DNA of 64,000 nt from Syngnathus acus (lineage: Eukaryota > Chordata > Actinopteri > Syngnathiformes > Syngnathidae). Shown in pieces: positions 1 through 12,370 of this stretch (positions within the stretch are counted from its first letter, which is position 1; each line of letters starts with the position of its first letter). Position numbers and translations under genes: made by a program. The notes under the pieces were generated by a model. It searched no databases and was not told the origin of the DNA. It saw only the letters and a program-made list of their open reading frames with translations. Location of the stretch: the NCBI RefSeq assembly GCF_901709675.1, contig NC_051089.1, forward strand, positions 623,476 through 687,475, given 5' to 3'.

Positions 1-534
1 CGATTGAATTCTAATCTAATTGAAACTTTGAATGCTAACTGTAGTCGCATGACTTCACCACACATCATTACTGTCAGTTTTTTTTTCTTTTCTCCCCACA
101 ATTATTTGTACTTGTCTGCGCCCTGGCTGCGTGCACAACAGTTAAGGCGGCGTGTGGCATAACAGCGCACGACATTGATCAGAAGGTGGCGTGTGTAAAC
201 AAGGCTGCTGTGAGCTGTGATTGTGTGCGTGCGTGTCAGGTACGCACACGCGTGCGCCCCGAGGGCAGCCCAAGGCTTCGCCCGGAGCGTCTGTTCTTAC
301 ACCGACGAGAGCGCCCTCGGCCCAGCTGGCAGCGCGCTAACCTTTTCAAAAATCCGCCGTGACGTACCCCGACAATTACGGCGCGGCACGGAATGTCGAG
401 ATACACGCCGCGACAAGGCCGACGTGAGGCAGCGCCAAGCAGCTAGAGTTGGAGTGTCGTTCGCAGGCTATTTTTGGGGGGGGGGGGGTTAATCCTCTCT
501 GCTCACGCTGTGCTAATTTCAATCAGACTTTATG

Positions 535-705
535 TGCTAAAATGGCAGCTTGAAACAGAATTGGCGGATTTCCTGTGTCTTTTCAGGCTTTGAGACTTTT
601 TTGTGGGGTTACTCAGGACGGTCACGACGACCAAATTTGCTTAGTTTGAAAAAAAAATGATGCTGTGGAGCCACTTTTTTGATTTTGTTCAAAGCAAAAT
701 AACGT
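535..705 (-). repeat. Dispersed repeat (ACAAAAAAGTCTC family), copy 1
   Basis: Read on the minus strand it has CCCACAAAAAAGTCTCAAAG, then ACACAGGAAATCCGCC and TCTGTTTCAAGCTGCCATTT. The same modules occur at 30755-31190 and 38165-38445 (PuTCTCAAGAAGCCA, CACAGGAAGTCAGCCATTTT, GTTCAAGGCGGCAATTT). The related sequence CCACCAAAACGTTATTTTGC follows. It has no coding capacity and its class is unknown. Confidence 0.5.
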
Positions 706-1084
706 TTTGGTGGGTCTGGTCGTGATAAACCAGCCTACCAAATTTCATGTTGCCACTGGCCGTTTTCTTCTACCTCCGAGACGCGATGTATGTAAATGTT
801 TATTTGCACATTAGCTGTCACTTCTCGCAGCTCAGCCGGCGTGACATCAAAAAGGAAAACGTTCGGAGCGTACAAATGTAATTTCTCCTGCGCGTGGCAT
901 TAAAGTTCAACGCTTCAAACAAACGCAGCCCGTGAGTGAATTACACTTTCGATTCTTTTCTTCTTTCCTGACGGCCCAGTGAACCTTCTCGTCGACAGAC
1001 AGCGTATGCACCAGCAAACATGCTGATTCCAACTTAAAGGTCATGTTCTTTTCACGCTGACGAGCGGCTTCTTTCAAGGAGCCC

Positions 1085-1107
1085 GCCGCCGCCGCCGCCG
1101 CCGCCGC
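1085..1107 (+). repeat. (GCC)n microsatellite
   Basis: Seven to eight GCC triplets in a GC-rich patch. A minus-strand Ala-rich open frame is an artefact of it. Confidence 0.85.
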
Positions 1108-1384
1108 GCTCCAGCGGCGGCAGCAACCCGAAAATAAATGATCTTCACCCAAAGTCAATCTGCACTTTTTCTGCAGCCTGATCTCCCTGATCAGGACAGA
1201 AGCCATCAATTCGATTCACTTTTGGGCATGCGCTGGAAAAACACAATCCAAGGGGACTACCAATGGACAATTTTTGGGGCGAGTCATCAAGTCTTGCTCC
1301 ACCCGCATATCAAAAGTCTCCTGTGGGTGCTTTCAATGCAGGCCGACAAAATTGGTCCAAATATGGACCGAAAACAAACGCTTG

Positions 1385-1432
1385 AAATCAAAATGGCACA
1401 GCTGTTTTTTGTGGGTCCTCTCATCATCGATA
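1385..1432 (-). repeat. Dispersed repeat (ACAAAAAAGTCTC family), short copy
   Basis: The plus strand AAAATGGCACAGCTGTTTTT then TGTGGGTCCTCTCAT is the complement of the CATGAGTGGACCCACAAAAA module seen at 30758. Only this module is recognisable. Confidence 0.35.
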
Positions 1433-1620
1433 TGGGCACCAATGTTTTACTTTTTTTTTAAACTTAGTGCTTTGACTTGTGAATTAAAACCGGGCAAGTC
1501 ACCAAAGGTCGCTCCACCCACAATGACACTCACGCATGTAAAAAAATGGAAGGCGTGATTAAAAAAGCTGGCTGGGAAGAATTGTGCTTGTTTGCTTCTT
1601 TCCTGCTAAAAAAACCTTCT

Positions 1621-1642
1621 GCGTGCGTGCGTGCGTGCGTGT
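1621..1642 (+). repeat. (GCGT)5 microsatellite
   Basis: Five GCGT units and a GT remainder. Confidence 0.85.
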
Positions 1643-2670
1643 AGAACGAATGGTTATCGTGGCGCGGCGCGACAGTAAAATCAATGCTTCATATGAGGCG
1701 GCTGCGGGCTTTTGGCCCGAGCGGCCATGTCAAGCAGCTTATTGCTTTTCTTAATAGTCCAAACTTGGCGTTTGCACAATTCTTGGGGCCTGCCCGACCC
1801 ACTCGCACGGCCGACGGCGCCCTCCCGGATTCATTACTGAGCCGGCCGGCCGGATGTTTGTTGTTGTCGTCACATGTTGCCGGCGGGTGCCCGCCGATGG
1901 CCAGCGCGCCGCGCTAATGGCGTTAGACGGACTAACGAGGTTACGGCGGTGGCGGCGCAGTAATCGGGCTGCCCTGGGCTTCACTCTGTAATCAATAAGA
2001 ACAGCGGCCGCACCATGAATCATCCCGCTGAACATGAACGCCCACGCACGACTGCAAATATGACTTGATACAACCTTGACTGACACGTGTCACATTTCAG
2101 ATATGTTTCCTGACGGCCCCTCACCAACTACTGATTTGAAATTGCCCAGCAGTAACACATTAGCCATAAGAGCATTTTACTTGCATTTAAATGTCCACGA
2201 TATTGCCGAAATATCTACTCGAATGACTCCTTTCTCCCCCTTAGCAACTTCTCTCAGACCTTTTGCTTCTACTTCCACAACGACACAACTTCACCCGAGC
2301 GGTCGTTAGCGTCGGGTCGCTAACACAGCAAAGGAGCGGCCAGCTGAGCATTGCTCAACCGGCGGGAAAAAAAAAAAAAGCAGTGCAGATGTAATTTGTT
2401 TTCAATGGTGGTTTCAAAAGAATAATTGTGGTGACACCGGCCGCTCGATAATATGGATTCTGGTTCTCAAGTCTGTGTGTGTGTATGTGTGAGACGCCAG
2501 GAAACACACGGCTGCAAACCCAAATACAATAAAAATGGATTGTGTGTGTGCGTCTGGTAAACGTCAGTGGCCGCAGACATCATTGGGAGGATTAGTGAAG
2601 GCGTCCTGCGGGCCAGCTGTACCTTTCATCCCTCTTTGGGGAACAAGTCACTCATTGGCTCCAATCAAGT

Positions 2671-2694
2671 CAGCCAGCCAGCCAGCCAGCCAGC
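2671..2694 (+). repeat. (CAGC)6 microsatellite
   Basis: Six perfect CAGC units. Confidence 0.88.
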
Positions 2695-3322
2695 GGAGGC
2701 CAGCAAACGCCACCAAACGACAAGCGGCACACAATAGAAACGCCCAAAAGAGAGAGACGTGTCTACTAAAGTGTGGCCACCAGTAGAAAATTCAGCGCAG
2801 CAAGTCAAGTGCAAATTTGATTCCGGCCGAGGGCACTAACTTTTCTTGGGACTCGTCATTAAGGCGGCGCTTTGATTAAGGGGCATTCTTCAATGTGGGA
2901 AAGCTTTACGTCATGCCGTTTGTATGTTTGACTGTGTTTTGTCTGACAAGTACATCGAATTACTTCAATTCTTCCCTTTTGTAAGAGTTCTTCAAATGGC
3001 CGGGAGCGAGCAACGGGCTAAGCTAATGTGTGTGGACGCTACGCTAAGGCTAACTAACGCCTTTGAAAATGTAAATTGCTGCAACTTGCATCACGAGGTT
3101 AGGAAAATTCACTCGGACGCCGTTTAAATAACATATACAAATATTGTGTGTGTGTGTGCATGCTGCAATCGTGAAGTCAGAATCAGAATCAAACAGCACA
3201 AAAAACCAAGGAAAATGTCTGCTCAGAATGGGCAATCATTTTTTACGTAGCTTCATTTATACGGAATATGCCAAGAGAGCTGAGGGTTTACCCATGCAAG
3301 AAAAAGTTGCACTCGCTGGCCA

Positions 3323-3403
3323 TTTCATTCACTTGTTCACTGCCAGCCCAGGTCAAAATGGAACTATGACGTCTCTAGCCGTCAATGGCAGTGAATGAGT
3401 TAA
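3323..3403. repeat. Short palindromic dispersed repeat, copy 1
   Basis: The left arm CACTTGTTCACTGCCAGCCC is the imperfect complement of the right arm GCCGTCAATGGCAGTGAATG with GAGTTAA after it. The centre contains AACTATGACGTCTCTA. A related unit is at 21019. This form (CATTCACTGCCA ... TGGCAGTGAATG) looks like a small MITE. Confidence 0.5.
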
Positions 3404-3937
3404 GGACGCAAATTCTGCCAAACGGCCGTTTGTCCTCCCCGGTGCACCGCAACTCGCCCTTGTCGCGGTCCCTCGGGTTCGCCGCCTAATGACCACTTTG
3501 ACCGCGTGCGGTCATCGGAGGGGTGCGGCGTGAAAGCGAGGCGGCCATTATTGGGCCTCCTCCTCTCCTCCCAATCCCAAGTTGGGGGTGGGGCTTTCGC
3601 GGGCTTTGGTCACCAGAGAGCATCTGATTTATTCTGCCGCTCTGCCTGACTGCCTCAGCAATGGAGAAATTCCCGTCCTTGCCTTTGCCCTCTCCATCCA
3701 ACGGGAGAACCTTACGAGGTGCAACTCGCCGGCGCAATAGCAACTATGTCTTCTTGAAAACGGGAGGGGAGGGGGAGAGCCACAACATTTGTATCCTACC
3801 TTAACTACACGCTTCACCTCATTGTTTAGCAGGGCGGGTACAACATGGACTCAGAACCTTTTGACTGCGAGGCAGACCGGCTGAGCGCACGCCTACCATT
3901 TTTCTTGCGTCCAGCACCTACGACTGACTTTGATCAG

Positions 3938-4012
3938 TTATAATAATCAAATAAATAGTACTAAAAATATAATAGACATAAAATAATAGATATAATAAAT
4001 AGATATAATATC
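3938..4012 (+). repeat. AT-rich minisatellite-like tract
   Basis: Diverged units of the type AATAATAGATATAATAAATA over about 75 bp, nearly free of G and C. Confidence 0.6.
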
Positions 4013-5069
4013 TTCGTCAAAAAATGTGCTGCCGTGCTCAGAATTTAGCCTCGTTCACGTTTCAATTCTAGATGTGTCCATTTGTCTGGTCTTTCCAATT
4101 TGGTAAAAATTGGAAAAAATCCCATCAAGAGGTTTGTCTTTGAATTGGCCAAAAATAAACGGCTGCTTCCAACCAAAATTGCAATCATCGGATTTGTAAG
4201 GCACCTTTGGGTGGGACCCAAGGACGCTAGCCACCGGCCGGCGACGGTTGCGGCGCTTGCTCTAGGGTCGGGATAATTGCCGGCGCGATGGGATGATCCC
4301 GCAAGCGCCTGACAAGTGAGGGGCTGCTGGAGCGTGAACTCTGGAAAGATTTCTCCAGTGGGCGCCGAGCCGGAATGATGCGCTGGGACTCGCGCGAGCA
4401 CGGATGATAATATGCTAATTCGTTTTTTCATTGTGGAGACAGAAAAGGATCACGTCCTTGACTGGGATTCCGAGTGCTTCATCCAGGTGGGAAAGTGTCA
4501 AATTACGGACAGAAAGACTCTCAAGTGGCATCGGTCGAGTTTGACCGACATTTTCCCAAGTCTCACAAAAACTTGGAAGCGCTGTCGTGAATGACAAATG
4601 ATTAGTTCACGTTATCTGCCAGCATGAAGCTGCTGGACCTTTAGAAGATGATTTGCTCAAACACTTTACCGTTCAATTATACAGCTGTGTCTTGGAAACA
4701 AATCATCAAAAAAAAAAATGAATGTGTTATTTTTTTTCACAAGTAGCACCATATGTACGTATATAGTGCAAGCACGTTGCTTGTCCTTCCATACTAGCCA
4801 CTGCCCTTGTGCACTGAACACACGCACACCCGCACACACTATTGATTTTCATTTAGATAACTTAATGTTCACAGACAATTCACGGCGCCTTTGTCGTTTT
4901 GAGATGTACGAGCTCACCTCGGTGTAATCTGCCGCCATCTCTCTTTTTTCCCGCGCGCTCTCATTTTTCCAAAATTTAACCAGCTCCGAATAGGTGGGAA
5001 ATAAATGGACAAGGGACGCCTCATCGATCAATCACCCCCCCCCCCACAACACACACGCACGCACGCACC

Positions 5070-5204
<135 letters not shown>

Positions 5205-5811
5205 GGTATAGCGGACACAGGCCATGACTTGAGACGGACGAAAGCCTGAGGACAATTCCCAGACACCGAGACGAAAATCAAAAGTCAAGCTTGTTTTTAA
5301 AGCTTGTTAATTTAGCGGCAAGCCAAGCAGAGCAGCTGTGAATACACACAGTGATGGATGGAGCCGAGCTGAGCTGAGCCGAGCTGCAGCGCGCCGCCCC
5401 GAGAAACGTCTTTTATACGGCCTGTTGGATTCTGTGACGTTCACGTTTGTTGCTCGTGTCCAAATCAAGCTTCCAAATGAAGACGGTCTGGATTTCATCT
5501 CAATCCCAAAACTTGGAAAGGTTACACACAACGGGACGGCCATTCGGTGGAGCGGAGACATCCGCTAACAAGTCCACACGTGTCTAACAAACTCGTTTTC
5601 TGGAAGAATTGTGATGCTGTTCCACTCCCGTCCTGTGGGTGGCACTAATGCACATGAAATGTAGCAGGAGCGCTGCCTTTTGACTAATAATGAACAAACA
5701 AACTAAGCAACATACTAACTAAGGGGGATTACATAATTTCATCTGACTTTGGAGACACCCCTGCTGTGCTCAGGCCGCCACGCCATGCTGACTTGGTTAG
5801 CACTGTCCGCC

Positions 5812-5853
5812 AACACACACACATTCACACACACACACACGCACACGCACACA
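5812..5853 (+). repeat. Interrupted (CA)n
   Basis: About 42 bp of CA repeats broken by TT and GC dimers. Confidence 0.85.
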
Positions 5854-6287
5854 TGCTGTCACCTCAGGTTCCGTCATCCTGGTCGCCAGGGGACGTCAAA
5901 GTAGCGCCCAAGTGGCGGAGCCCGCCGGGCCCAGACGCCAGAGCGGAGATGACACTTTGACGCGGCGGCGACGCGTTGACACGTCCTAAAAGGCGCAGAG
6001 TGGACACGTCACAACAGAGAAAAACTGGAGACGAGGAGGACACATGACAAGGATGCTCCCCCGTGGGGAAACGTGCACCTGCCATTGGCCGGCAAGTTTT
6101 GATTGACATGTCGGTGGCAGGGCATCTGTTAACTGTCTTGAAGGCCTTTTTCGAGCCAACTTGAAACTTCACCACAGTTCCTTATCACTTTCAAAACCTT
6201 TTAGTGCCTCCCTCCAGTTGTATCGCATATCAAGCCTCTCTTTTGTAATTCCACTAAAAGGAGTGCATGCAATATTATCTATGAATG

Positions 6288-6554
6288 CATAGGTGTCAAA
6301 GTCAAGGCTGGGGGCCAGATGCGGCCCACCGCATCACTTTATGTGGCCCACGAAGACAAATTGTGCAACGACTTCACGTGTCAATACTAAAATTATAAGC
6401 TGTCTTCACTTTGAAAAAAATGCTGTCCCATTTATCTTCTTAAAAGTTTTTACTGCTTTTACTTTTACTGTATATAAGACAAGACAGTGACAGTCCTCCG
6501 AAGGAAACTATGACTACGAGGTGGCCCGCGACAAACATTTGTTTGACACCCCTG
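6288..6554 (+). mobile_element. Non-autonomous hAT-type element (267 bp, near-perfect TSD)
   Basis: Begins CATAGGTGTCAAAGTC and ends TTTGACACCCCTG, with the family's GGGGGCCAGATGCGGCCCACC and TATGTGGCCCACGAAGACAAA blocks inside. The flanks are TATGAATG (6280-6287) and TATTAATG (6555-6562), an 8-bp duplication with one change. It has no coding capacity. Confidence 0.8.
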
Positions 6555-6809
6555 TATTAATGCTTTAGCAATACTATGTCTGCTATTTCATATCAAATGA
6601 AAACGTTTACAGTGATGGTTGTATTTGGGAGTTTGCAGGGGAATTAAGAAAGTGCTTATTTGTATTTTGAATGTCGAATGGCCATGCTCACACGCTCTAA
6701 TTTGGGGCCAAACTGGTGTGAAGCGTTCAGGGATGAAGGAAGGTTACACCCTTGGGTGCTAACGGTAATTACCTCTGCCGAGATGCTAATGGTCTTTGCG
6801 CATGTTTGT

Positions 6810-6817
<8 letters not shown>

Positions 6818-6853
<36 letters not shown>
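6818..6853 (+). repeat. (TG)n microsatellite
   Basis: About 36 bp of pure TG repeats, 260 bp after the hAT copy at 6288-6554. Confidence 0.9.
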
Positions 6854-6858
<5 letters not shown>

Positions 6859-7687
6859 ACCGTGTGCCGTTTTATCAAACTTGGTGTCTGTCTGTCACTT
6901 GAATCTTTGAAAATGGTCAACCTTTCGAGGAAGTAAAGTGGGGTGAAAAACAACATGTTGGTCATCCAGCTCTTTTTTTTGACATTTTTGCTGGATTTCT
7001 GCCAGCATCTGGAATAGAATGTGAGGTTTTAGTCAACCAATTTGTTCTTCTTTTCCTCTTAATTTTTTGCTGCATTCAATATTTGTTGGATATGTTTTTT
7101 TATATTTCTTTTTTGTAGGCATTTTCATGCACTATTTTAAAGATATTTTTTTCTCTGATTCATTTCTTACAGGCATGATTCATGTGCATGACTTATATAC
7201 GTACCTATTATAGAATAAATACATGAACGTCATTTGTAAATATAAGGAAAGGTGAAAAGGTGAAACAAGCAATGCAGCCTTTCTCCAGATTTTGATTTCT
7301 TGTTGAAATTGGCTCACTTTTTTGCATGTTTGCACCTCATCATCCGCTCCAAACGTGAAGAGGCTTTTAGCACCCGACAATGCACGCTGGAGCATCCTGT
7401 TTCACATTGTGAGGAGATTTTGCACCCTACTACGCTGTCTGCTATTAGCGGAAGCGTGCGTGTGTCGCCACATGAGAAGTGAAAGGTTGTCGCCAGCAAT
7501 CGCACCTTACAAGTGATGTTTTGCCGTCGCGTGCATTCAGACGTCATGGCTTCACATGCACGACCACTTTCAACCTATTCCAATTTCTCGCTCTATTTTT
7601 AACATACAAATCATGTTTATTCTTTGTCACATTTTCTGCAAGCATCTCAGGTGAAGAGCATGCTTTGCAGGCTTGCAATCTCAGTCA

Positions 7688-7742
7688 CATATATATATAT
7701 ATATATACGTATATATACGTATATATATATATATATATATAT
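7688..7742 (+). repeat. (AT)n with TACG interruptions
   Basis: 55 bp of AT repeats with two TACG breaks. Open frames reading Tyr-Ile repeats are artefacts. Confidence 0.9.
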
Positions 7743-8484
7743 AGACAGAAAGATCCTCAATACTCAGCTAGAGATCACCTCGACATCCTTGACAGCGATT
7801 ACGAATTCCAGTAATGACTGCGATTTGGTACCCTCTAGTGGCATTTTAGAGCATTGCGTAAAGCACACAAACAATGCAAAATAAGTGAGAAAACCAAATG
7901 AGAAAAGGTGAATTGTGCCAACTGGTAAGTACGGGATTACTCTAATACGAAGTTGATCACCAAGCGTGTGCACACAGCGACTCGCGGCATTCGCATTCCC
8001 TGCATGCCATGATTAAGATGGAGCGCTAACACACGCTCTCATTTGGAATACATTACTCTTTAATTCTTTGTACACAAAGCAGCAAGTGTGTGTGTGTGAG
8101 AGACAACTGCACAATATCACATTCACTCACTGGTAATTACAGACACACAAACACACAAAGGTGCTCTATCTGGCTGGGAATGGTGTGTTTGCTCCCATTT
8201 TTTTTTAAACATACAGTATAAGGCAGGTGGGGGTGTGATAAAGGGTGCAGGCAGGGAGAGAACAGAGTGAGCGGTCACGCGCCCCCATGCTATCTATTAG
8301 CCAAAAGGCATCGCAAGTGGGCGCCCGACACGCTCGATAGGTTTTTGCGTCGTGTGGCTCGTTAAACAAAGTCGCTGATATATGGCTCTCGCCGCGTAAT
8401 GAGTGCTTACCGCCTCTGTAATGGGCGGGGCTTAAGCTTCCTAAATAAGCACTGAGTTTAAATTGGTGTTGTACCACAATAGAA

Positions 8485-8545
8485 CGCAGGTGTCAAACTT
8501 GGGGGCAGGGGCCAGATCCGGCCCACCGCGTCATTTTATGCGCAT
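8485..8545 (+). mobile_element. Truncated hAT-type element fragment
   Basis: Only the left end survives: a CAGGTGTCAAACTT end, a GGGGGCAGGGGCCAGATCC block and a CGGCCCACCGCGTCATTTTATG motif, as in the other copies. The match then stops and no right terminus is found nearby. Confidence 0.65.
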
Positions 8546-8690
8546 TCAATAATTTGCCCGCGTTCCTGGCAGCAGGTCCTATGGTCCCGCTAGTATGAAT
8601 ATTTGAACGCTAGCGGCAATGGGAATGAATCGCCAAAGCTAACGGGCCTAACCGCTATTGTCGCTATTGGCTGCCGTTAACTGGAATTTC

Positions 8691-8735
8691 CCCGTGTGGG
8701 ACAATAAAGAAATACCTTCTATTCTTGTCATACTC
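8691..8735 (+). mobile_element. Probable LINE 3' terminal fragment
   Basis: GGAATTTCCCCGTGTGGGAC followed by AATAAAGAAATACCTTCTAT resembles a common teleost LINE 3' terminus (AATTTCCCC..TGTGGGA..AATAAAGGA and then short repeats). Only the tail is recognisable. Confidence 0.45.
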
Positions 8736-9553
8736 TGGAACTTGTTGGCTGAGCATTTCACTCCTCGATCGAGCCGAGCCTTAGCACATGCTACTCGGGA
8801 TCCTGATTGATCAATGCGTAAATAAATCTTGGCAAATGACGGTTACATTTTCTCATCTTATTTCTTCCAGCTAAAAGATTTAGCTTTAGCTAAAAGATTT
8901 TGCTTCAAGTATTTCATTGACGCAATCCACATACTTTGAGCATCAGTCTAATTTTTTTTTTTTTTTGCCAGAAGGCATTGTTACGACAACAAAATAAAGG
9001 AAAGTGTCAATCTGGAAAGCGGGCGCATGTTTCAAGACGTGTCGTTGAATGATGAGCGCGAGGCTCGCTTGTCCTGGCTGGCATTCATTTGCTGAGTGAC
9101 TGGCCATTGGCTCGCTCGCTCGCCCGCTCGCTCTCATTAACGCCGCTAATGCACTTGTAAAGCAGTCAGCAGTGGCCATAGATCACCGCACGGCCTCTGT
9201 GCATGTGTGTGCATGTGAGTGTGTGTGTGTGCGTGTGGGAAGGGGAAAGAGGAGGATGAGGAGGAGGTGGTGCTGGTCAGTGGAGATGTCGCTGGCCCAT
9301 TAATCTTGGCCTCTTCCTGCCTAGTTATTGTGTATTTCTTTTGGCCCGAGATTGATTGTAGCAGCACAAGATGAATTTGCCTGCTGGACCTTCGTCTTCC
9401 TCTTCTTCTTTTCTTCTTTGTTGTTGTTTTCCCAACTCCTCACGCTCAGCCAAGGTGATAATGCGGCGTGCGCTCCCAACCCCCTCCGCCCGCCACCTTC
9501 GCCCCCTTCATTTATTTCAGATTACAATCGCGCTTCGTTGCGGCAAAGTGCGT

Positions 9554-9582
9554 CTGTGTGTGTGTTTTTTTTTTTTTTTTTT
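9554..9582 (+). repeat. (TG)n followed by T18
   Basis: A short TG run merges into 18 T residues. Confidence 0.85.
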
Positions 9583-10260
9583 GGTGTGTGCTGAAAAGAA
9601 AATGAGGAGCAGAAAAGAAAAGAGAGAAAAGCCTTCACGGAGGTTGGAGGACATCTGACCTGCCGGACCACAAGCGAGCGTCCTCGCCTTGCTAGTTTCA
9701 CATCCTTGCAAGCCTCCACTCTCACTCTCTTGCAAAGTTAGCACGGTCCAAGTGGCGTGCGCTTTGTTAGCCAAGGTTATTTCAAAACTCCAAGTCAAAA
9801 GATTGCTTGTAATCACAAGGCGGCTGGCAAGCTTTTTTAGAACATTGGTGCACATGTACAGTGTGACGTGCAATTCATAGTAGTTGACATCAAGTAGAGT
9901 ATGAGCTCGGATGTTCGTGTTCCGTTAGAGTGAAAAGTTTTTTTTTTTTCCCCACATGCTATCAAAAGTTTCAAAGTCATCTAAATGAGGAGACGCACAT
10001 ATTTCTCACCTCCTTTTTTTCTACTCTCTTGACATTAGTGTAGTGCTGTGTGTAGTGCGTGTGTGCACGCGTGTGTGTGTGTTGACCTTTCTGCAACGAT
10101 GGCCCGTATTCACTGGTTGTCAGCACACTCTCTGTCCTGGACCATCCATCTATGCCAGCGTCAGTCCTCCATGCAATCCTCCGCCGGCCTATTAACACAC
10201 ACGCACACACACGCACATACTGGTCATGGGCAGGCAGCACACGCGTGCACATAAAAACAC

Positions 10261-10313
10261 CTTCCTTCCTTCCTTCCTTCCTTCCTTCCTTCCTTCCTTC
10301 TTTCCTTCCTTCC
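10261..10313 (+). repeat. (CTTC)n microsatellite
   Basis: 53 bp of CTTC units with one TTTC break. Neighbouring CACACG runs (10195-10250) make a compound repeat area. Confidence 0.92.
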
Positions 10314-11135
10314 ATGCATACAATCATGAAAACCTTGAAATATCCCACACATGCACAAATAAGGAATTCTCCACTGTGCCATTAGGTCAGAATGCATGTG
10401 CTCTGCTCTGCTTTGAGGCTTAGCTCAGCCCGGCTAGCCTGAGGGATCATTAAGGCCTGGCCACGCTCACGCACACACATACATAGTCCAGGTGGCCTGT
10501 TGTTATTTATAACAAAGGGAAAAACAGGCAGAGCAGCCCTCGATGACATCATCAGGCCCGTACGGACTGTTGATGACAGGCCTCACACGCACGCACGCAC
10601 GCACACACACGTCCAGCAGGAAGTCTGCAGGACCAGATGTTGTGGTTGAAGAAAACAACATGATTGATCGGCCTGACGGGCACTTTTTGCTCCGAATCGA
10701 ACCAAGCCTGTGGAAGCTTTGTCTTTTCAACCCCGTGGCAAATAATGAGGAGAAAAAAAATGACTGCACTGGTCAGCTTTGAACTGTCTACTGGTGCACG
10801 ATATGAGCAAACAAAGCTAGGGCAGGCTCACAACAATATGTATGTATTTATTCCAATTTTAATTTGATGGGATTTCTTCATTTATTTTCAAAATATTCAA
10901 ATCTTACAAATAATACAGAGCTTCCTGTTTGTTCCAAAATGAAATTGAGGAAACAAAATAAACACATATGACTTTGTTTCAATCGTCGTCGACAGCTCAC
11001 TAATGCCTCCGCTGGCACTAATGTGACAGCACAAAAAGTCAGTCGAGTTAAAAAGTTGAGAACAAGATCAAGTGGATTCCAGATGCTCTTGGTGGACTTA
11101 AGCAGCTTAAACTTGTGACGTGTTGCCAACTTGAC

Positions 11136-11165
11136 ACGCACGCACGCACGCACGCACGCACGCAC
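11136..11165 (+). repeat. (ACGC)n microsatellite
   Basis: Seven ACGC units. Confidence 0.88.
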
Positions 11166-11705
11166 ATGCACACAGTACACGCAATGACCTCAGCAACAAA
11201 GGTGGAAGCAAAATATTAACTTACAGCTCTACCCGTGAATTTTGTTCCTCATTTTTGAAAAAACGCCCGGTTTTTTTCAGTTTTTCTTGTGACAACAAGG
11301 GACACTTGGCGTGTCACGTCTCCTCGCTTTGGTCCGGGTTTTTCCCTTTGGGTCGGCGAGAAAGCAATATCCTCCGGGCCCTTTCATCACGTCCGGTCGG
11401 GCCGAGCGCGGCGTCTCGCCGGCCCCCATTGATCAACGCCAGCGCGGGGCGACGGGACGGAGGGACGAGGCCCGGGCCCGCCCCGGCCGGGCCGGGCCAT
11501 TTGTCAAAGTTTTATCTGATTGCGGAGGTATTGGATCTATCAGTCATCGCATATGAGCCGGGAGATTGACCTCCTCTCGGGGCATTCTTCTAAATTAGAG
11601 GCAGCTGATATTGGAGTGACAGCGGCTGCCGTTCGCGGTGATCAAAGAGCGCTCACGCCGCCTCGTTTAGCGCTGATTCGATTGCGCCGCCCCGAGCGCT
11701 TGCTT

Positions 11706-11710
<5 letters not shown>

Positions 11711-11741
<31 letters not shown>

Positions 11742-11742
11742 T
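11711..11742 (+). repeat. (CTTT)8 microsatellite
   Basis: Eight CTTT units inside a GC-rich region. Confidence 0.9.
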
Positions 11743-12094
11743 GGCCGCCGTGAGATTGCCCGGCGCGCTGACAAAGCACCTGCCAGACACTCATCAAGCA
11801 TCCCATCCATCTGTCCATCAGCCGGGCCGGCCCGCTCGGACATCAACGGGGAACGTGCGGCGGCCGGCCTGCCGCCTGATAATGAAAGATAGGAAAACAT
11901 CACACGGGCTGTCGGCCGGCGTTAGGCCTCGTATGTATCCCACTTTGGAGCCCGGCGCGCAACTGGCCCATTGCTCGCCCCGCGTTCCTTCCTGCAATCG
12001 TTGTCCTCGTTTGACCTCCTCGCCCGCCATCCGTCATCCCGCCGCAGATCAATGTCCCGCCCGCCGACGCCAAAGAAAGAAGCCCCCGTTTTCG

Positions 12095-12370
12095 CAGGTG
12101 ACTAAAGTACTCGGAAAAGTACGGATACTTTTGCGGTTCAAAGTGCGCTTTCAATTGCTTTACTTGGGCCCAAGTAAGAAAGTACAGACTCTGAAATGCA
12201 CTTTAGTCAAAAAAGTTGTCAAACCTGAGAAGTATAAATAAATACTGTCAAAAAAGGAGAGATTCAACTCCAAAATGCATACTCGGAAAGGTACAAGGGC
12301 CAAAATGACCGTGTTCACTTCAGTAACTCTAAAGAACGGTAGTAGCGTAACAAAGTATTTGTACTTGGTT
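12095..12370 (+). repeat. Dispersed teleost repeat with GTACTT motifs, copy 1
   Basis: It begins CAGGTGACTAAAGTACTCGG, ends AACAAAGTATTTGTACTTGG, and contains many AAGTAC/GTACTT words and a central GGGCCCAAGTAAGAAAGTAC. This matches the pattern of a fish non-autonomous DNA transposon that starts AGAGGTGGCAAAAGTACTC and ends AAGTATTTGTACTTCGTTAC. A second partial copy is at 17058. Confidence 0.55.

Larger units (their letters stand above)
5205..10260. other. Intergenic: no gene seen
   Basis: Contains two hAT copies (6288 and 8485), TG, AT and CA microsatellites, and a LINE-like 3' tail at 8691. A CCCTCTAGTGGCATTTTAG segment at 7831-7854 shares 18 bases (with one inserted base) with 46151-46177. 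Otherwise unremarkable. Confidence 0.6.
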
